DNA from: an uncultured Synergistia bacterium
Lineage (GTDB): Bacteria; Eremiobacterota; SpSt-956; JAKJGF01
Reading direction: 5' to 3'
DNA length: 7,647 nucleotides
NCBI GenBank assembly: GCA_937888925.1
Contig: CALARM010000192.1
Coordinates: 1 to 7,647 of the forward strand
The translations under genes and the position numbers were made by a program. The notes beneath the pieces are model-generated. The model ran no database searches. It saw only the letters and a list, made by a program, of their open reading frames with translations, and had not been told where the DNA came from. Position 1 is the stretch's first letter, and every line of letters starts with the position of its first letter. This document shows positions 4,542 through 7,647 of this stretch, one piece after another.

Positions 4542-5786
4542 TTATAAAATCTTTTGAAAAATAATTATTCTGTTGGAATTTGTGCCGTAATTATTATTTT
4601 TTACGCCCCATATATTGGAGGTTTTGGTGAAATTCTGGGCATTGATCAGTATGGCTTCACATTTAAATCCTGTCTTTATACCTACAGGGACAATATATTC
4701 ATCGAGATTTATCTTTCCTTTATTTACTTCTCCCACTTCGAAGGCAACCCATCCGTTTTTTTTCGTAATTCTGTATAGTTCCAGAAAGACCTTTTCCATT
4801 ACAGATGACCATTCTTCTACAGTCCTTTTCATGGTAATCTTCTTCCCTATTTCCCTGTCATCAATGGAATTAAACCAGCAGCGAAGCCAGTTATCGGCAG
4901 AATAATGAACTATGTTTAAAAAGGGCGGAGATGTTACGGTAAGCTGTACCGTTTCAGATTTAATTTCCTCTGTTTCTCCTGCGTCTTTACAGAGAAAAAG
5001 TCCCTTTGAACCTGTCTTTTTAAGAGATTTTATCTGATTTTCATCAAGGTTTTTTATGAGATTTTTAGATTTCTTTAAAATAATGCCTCCAGTGCTTCTA
5101 TATTCAGGTTTCTGTCCGAGTTTTTTATTTATTCTTATCTGGCTTTCCTGTCTTACTGCCTGATTCGGCGGAAGAGTGTAAACAGAGAAAAATCCCTTTG
5201 AGTGGCCTGTAAGCCTGTTTGTTGCAACCATTCTTATCCATCTGTCCAGATCATCTTCAGTCTGAGAAATTTCTCTTTCTTTTAAATAACTTTTCAGGCT
5301 TATAATCTCTCTTTCCGTATCGGGATGATAGAACATAGAAAGATCTATTTCCGATTTCATATTGCTATTCAGAGGAATTTTTCCTAATCTCTTCTCTAAT
5401 TTTTTTATATCAGGAATAAAAAATCTTGGATAGGATAAAATTTTGCTAAGAGGATTTATGTCATTTGATATAATATTTCTCCCTGAAAGTCCTGCTTCAA
5501 TAATGGTAGTTCCCCTGCCGCTGAAAGGGTCATAAACAAAATCTTCTTTCTCTGTGAAAAGATTTATGAAAAAAGCAGGAATCTGAGGTTTAAAGCATGC
5601 CCTGTACGAAACTTCATGAATGGAAGAAGCCTTTCTCTGACCGGAAGTCCAGAATTCGTTTATATATCTCGGAATTTCCTCTTTATCTGTATTAAAATAT
5701 TCAATTTTTGTTGGCTCTGAATTTAAAAGATCTTTATCCAGAGAAAAATTTTCCAGTAAAGATCTTATATTTATACTATCTGTCAA
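4542..5786 (-). CDS. Site-specific DNA methyltransferase (N4-cytosine or N6-adenine), solitary
   Basis: This 414-aa protein is an SAM-dependent amino-methyltransferase of DNA. Motif I is DPFSGRGTT (86-94, SAM binding), followed by SNDINP (107-112) with an acidic residue for the SAM ribose. Motif IV is TSPPF (285-289, catalytic). The order, motif I first, about 190 residues between (presumed target recognition), then motif IV, is alpha-like. SPP[FY] is more typical of N4-cytosine enzymes, so the base is not certain. A conserved-looking block, SGQRKASSIHEVSYRACFKP (48-67), precedes motif I. The start is TTG at 5786-5784: an in-frame TAA lies directly upstream, and the next in-frame Met is residue 143, beyond motif I. 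The SD-like GAAAGGG (5807-5801) is 14 nt away, rather far. No restriction endonuclease gene is in the window. Confidence 0.85.
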   Translation of the reverse strand: MTDSINIRSLLENFSLDKDLLNSEPTKIEYFNTDKEEIPRYINEFWTSGQRKASSIHEVSYRACFKPQIPAFFINLFTEKEDFVYDPFSGRGTTIIEAGLSGRNIISNDINPLSKILSYPRFFIPDIKKLEKRLGKIPLNSNMKSEIDLSMFYHPDTEREIISLKSYLKEREISQTEDDLDRWIRMVATNRLTGHSKGFFSVYTLPPNQAVRQESQIRINKKLGQKPEYRSTGGIILKKSKNLIKNLDENQIKSLKKTGSKGLFLCKDAGETEEIKSETVQLTVTSPPFLNIVHYSADNWLRCWFNSIDDREIGKKITMKRTVEEWSSVMEKVFLELYRITKKNGWVAFEVGEVNKGKINLDEYIVPVGIKTGFKCEAILINAQNFTKTSNIWGVKNNNYGTNSNRIIIFQKIL

Positions 5787-6011
5787 TTATTATCAATAAA
5801 CCCTTTCAAGGACTTTCGTAATGCAGTTTATAAAATTTAACATGATTGAGAGGAAATAGCAATAGATATAAGGTTAAAAAAATGTTAAATTATTACTGCA
5901 GTTTTACAATTTCTATAAAATCACCTATGTCATATCTGAAAAATATCAAATATAGTCAGAAAATTAACAAAAAATTAACAAAAAAAATATTATTTATCAG
6001 GTAAATAAATA

Positions 6012-6027
6012 TATAATGAAATATAAT
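6012..6027 (+). promoter_or_regulatory. Possible -10 elements upstream of the metalloprotease gene
   Basis: Two TATAAT hexamers lie 10 bp apart (6012-6017 and 6022-6027), with no clear -35. Upstream are two AAATTAACA copies 11 bp apart (5961 and 5972) followed by a long A-tract. The pattern of phased AT boxes with a weak -35 resembles the Pro-Gly-Gly gene's promoter region. The remaining divergent spacer (5787-6011) shows no other feature I can support. Confidence 0.3.
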
Positions 6028-6054
6028 TGATCTTTTCAAGAAAGGATGATCTTT

Positions 6055-7473
6055 TTGTTAATCAATCATTCAAATCATAATACAGGCGGTTATTTAATAG
6101 CAAACAATCAGGGAACAAGTGCAGGCCAGAAGCTGGCTGCCGTACAGCAGTCATCTACAAAGGAACTGGATAAAACAGAGATGGCGGAAGGTTACGGGAA
6201 ACATCTTATTGCAACAAAAGAACTTTACAGTGATAAAAGTTTCAGTCCTTTAACAGACGATGGACAGTCTAACATCCGGTCAGAAGAAAGAAAAAACAAT
6301 GCATCATCGGTAAAAGAAAAGGAAGGGATGTCTGCAGGAGAGATAGACACAGTACAGGGATCTTCTGATTTACAGAGAAGAACTCAGATTATAGACAGAC
6401 TTATATCTCCCGGCACTGATGAGGTATCGAGGAAGAAGATTCATGAAGCCTTCAGTAATTCAAATGTAGATCAACTTGAAAAGGTAGCAAATTACGGCAC
6501 GAAGATTTCCACAGGTAAACTTACAAAAGGAGATGGACAGGTAGGTGCAGGGTGTTACAATAAAGCAACAAACTCTGTTACCATGAATGAAGAAGAGATG
6601 AAAGATCCTCAGAAATTCAGTCATGCACTCAATCATGAAGTACTTGGCCATGCCTATTTTGCTGCCAGAACATTTGACAGCGGTTCAAAGGTTCTGAATA
6701 CTGCGGCCAGAATAGGTAATACTATCGTAAGTAAAGGCCTTAATGTAGATATGAATAAAGATATAAGGGATGCAAGAGGACTTTATCATGATTATAGAGA
6801 CAGAGTAAGGACAGACAGGGCGGTAAATCTCAAAAATTTTGCAGAAGCCATTGAAAAATACCCGAATAAAGAAATGACTATAGGTGAACTTTTTAAAATG
6901 CTCGGAGAACATAAACTGGCAGAATTAAATGTAAAGGAAGGAAGTATGTCCTTTCCGAAAGAGAAAGCCCTGCAGGCAGGAGCAACCCTTGCAGGTGTAA
7001 AGGACTTAAATATAAAGAAAAATGAAAACGGAACAGTTGAAGTTTCCTTTAAAGACGAAATAAAAGATAAAAAAGAGATTGGCCATATAATTCCTCTTAC
7101 TCTTTTAACAACTGCTGTGTCAGCATTTCCTATCGGAGCAGTACCGGCTCTTTTAGCAGGCGCTGCCGTAATGGGAGCAGGAAAAATCAGTAAAACAATT
7201 CTCTCTACAGAAACAGGTTCGGGAGAAAGAGAAGTTGCCATGGATGGCTTCAGAGCAAACATAAATCAGAATAAAGACCTCTTTACTGTTACCATACCGG
7301 GTGATGCAAAAAGCTCAAAGGCAGAATGGAGCAATTATGCTTTCAAAGAAAGAGATATAGAAGAATATCTGGCAGAAGGCCAGGGAAAGATGAATATGTC
7401 TCCTCAGACAAGAGAGGAATTGAAACAACTGGACCCTGCCCTTTATAATTATCTCCTTGAGAGAATGAAATAG
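6055..7473 (+). CDS. Putative secreted-type zinc metalloprotease (gluzincin-like, HEXXGH) with hydrophobic insert
   Basis: Numbering is from the upstream ATG at 6046 (475 aa); subtract 3 for the TTG start chosen here. I prefer TTG at 6055 because AAAGGA (6041-6046) overlaps that ATG but lies 8 nt before TTG. Residues 1-100 are polar and low in complexity, without a signal peptide. HEVLGH (197-202) follows a beta strand (NSVTM) as in zincins, but has one residue more than HEXXH. Near the C-terminus EEYLAEG (439-445) resembles the third-ligand motif of gluzincins (lethal factor-type E-F-F-A-E, DPP III-type EEXXAE), with Glu440 the likely ligand, and an ending of the kind LKQLDPALYNYLL follows. 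About 240 residues separate the two motifs, far more than usual, and include a hydrophobic stretch at 345-379 that could cross or insert into a membrane. A protease is likely; a toxin or effector role is inference. Confidence 0.62.
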   Translation: MLINHSNHNTGGYLIANNQGTSAGQKLAAVQQSSTKELDKTEMAEGYGKHLIATKELYSDKSFSPLTDDGQSNIRSEERKNNASSVKEKEGMSAGEIDTVQGSSDLQRRTQIIDRLISPGTDEVSRKKIHEAFSNSNVDQLEKVANYGTKISTGKLTKGDGQVGAGCYNKATNSVTMNEEEMKDPQKFSHALNHEVLGHAYFAARTFDSGSKVLNTAARIGNTIVSKGLNVDMNKDIRDARGLYHDYRDRVRTDRAVNLKNFAEAIEKYPNKEMTIGELFKMLGEHKLAELNVKEGSMSFPKEKALQAGATLAGVKDLNIKKNENGTVEVSFKDEIKDKKEIGHIIPLTLLTTAVSAFPIGAVPALLAGAAVMGAGKISKTILSTETGSGEREVAMDGFRANINQNKDLFTVTIPGDAKSSKAEWSNYAFKERDIEEYLAEGQGKMNMSPQTREELKQLDPALYNYLLERMK

Positions 7474-7484
7474 AAATTTTATTT

Positions 7485-7525
7485 AAAAACCTCCGGCTAT
7501 CCAAATAGGAAGGCCGGAGGTTTTT
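7485..7525. terminator. Bidirectional terminator after the metalloprotease gene
   Basis: A 13-bp stem (7485-7497 with 7513-7525, core CCTCCGGC/GCCGGAGG) ends in T5 and starts with A5. It begins 11 nt after the metalloprotease stop and lies just beyond the stop of the convergent gene at 7537, so both can use it. Confidence 0.9.
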
Positions 7526-7536
7526 CTATAAGGTGT

Positions 7537-7647
7537 TTATTTTGTATTAATATTTACTTTCCTGAGAGGAAATTCTCCTTTCAGTGTTTCATTGGATTCG
7601 TAATAATCAAGATATTTTTTATTTCCTTCCGGAGTGTCGGTCATACC
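7537..7647 (-). CDS. Unidentified protein, C-terminal fragment (runs off right edge)
   Basis: On the minus strand a frame is open from the window edge to TAA at 7539-7537, giving 36 residues that end TLKGEFPLRKVNINTK. Codon use resembles the neighbours, and the stop sits next to the shared terminator at 7485-7525, as expected for a real gene end. An ATG is the second visible codon, but nothing upstream can be read, so it cannot be judged as a start. The peptide is polar with several tyrosines. I do not recognise a family. Confidence 0.6.
   Translation of the reverse strand, partial: GMTDTPEGNKKYLDYYESNETLKGEFPLRKVNINTK

Noticed and set aside
6792..7262. 156-codon minus-strand frame inside the metalloprotease gene
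   Set aside because: It is a shadow of the plus-strand gene, with Ser/Phe/Ile-rich composition typical of antisense translation and no SD.

Overview
The window is AT-rich bacterial DNA with strong Shine-Dalgarno (SD) sites, TATAAT-like -10 boxes and rho-independent terminators. The taxon cannot be fixed from the sequence. A lineage with few cultured relatives is plausible, because several proteins carry long low-complexity N-terminal tails, one is a Pro-Gly-Gly protein I do not recognise, and the intergenic regions are full of 7-bp-period repeats.

Layout from left to right: the start of a response regulator (-, runs off the left edge); an exported cyanophycinase (+); an N-acylglucosamine 2-epimerase (AGE) family protein (-); a non-coding stretch holding the C-terminal remnant of a YfcC/DcuC-like transporter (+) and inverted heptad repeats; a small Pro-Gly-Gly protein (+); a solitary DNA methyltransferase (-); a putative zinc metalloprotease with an HEXXGH motif and a hydrophobic insert (+); and the tail of an unidentified gene (-, runs off the right edge). 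The seven intact or edge-cut genes alternate strictly in strand. Each appears to be its own transcription unit, and every convergent pair shares one symmetric terminator hairpin, so no operon is visible.

The genes do not form an obvious pathway. Cyanophycinase would release Asp-Arg dipeptides outside the cytoplasm, the AGE-family protein would act on a sugar in the cytoplasm, and the methyltransferase would modify DNA. The metalloprotease and the Pro-Gly-Gly protein are the least explained genes. The most distinctive DNA feature is a family of 7-bp-period arrays built on GTGA/TCAC. Three of these arrays lie in the same sense orientation in the leaders of three different genes, two of them directly upstream of the SD site. 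A second heptad type (TCAGCTA) lies as an inverted pair between the Pro-Gly-Gly gene and the methyltransferase gene.
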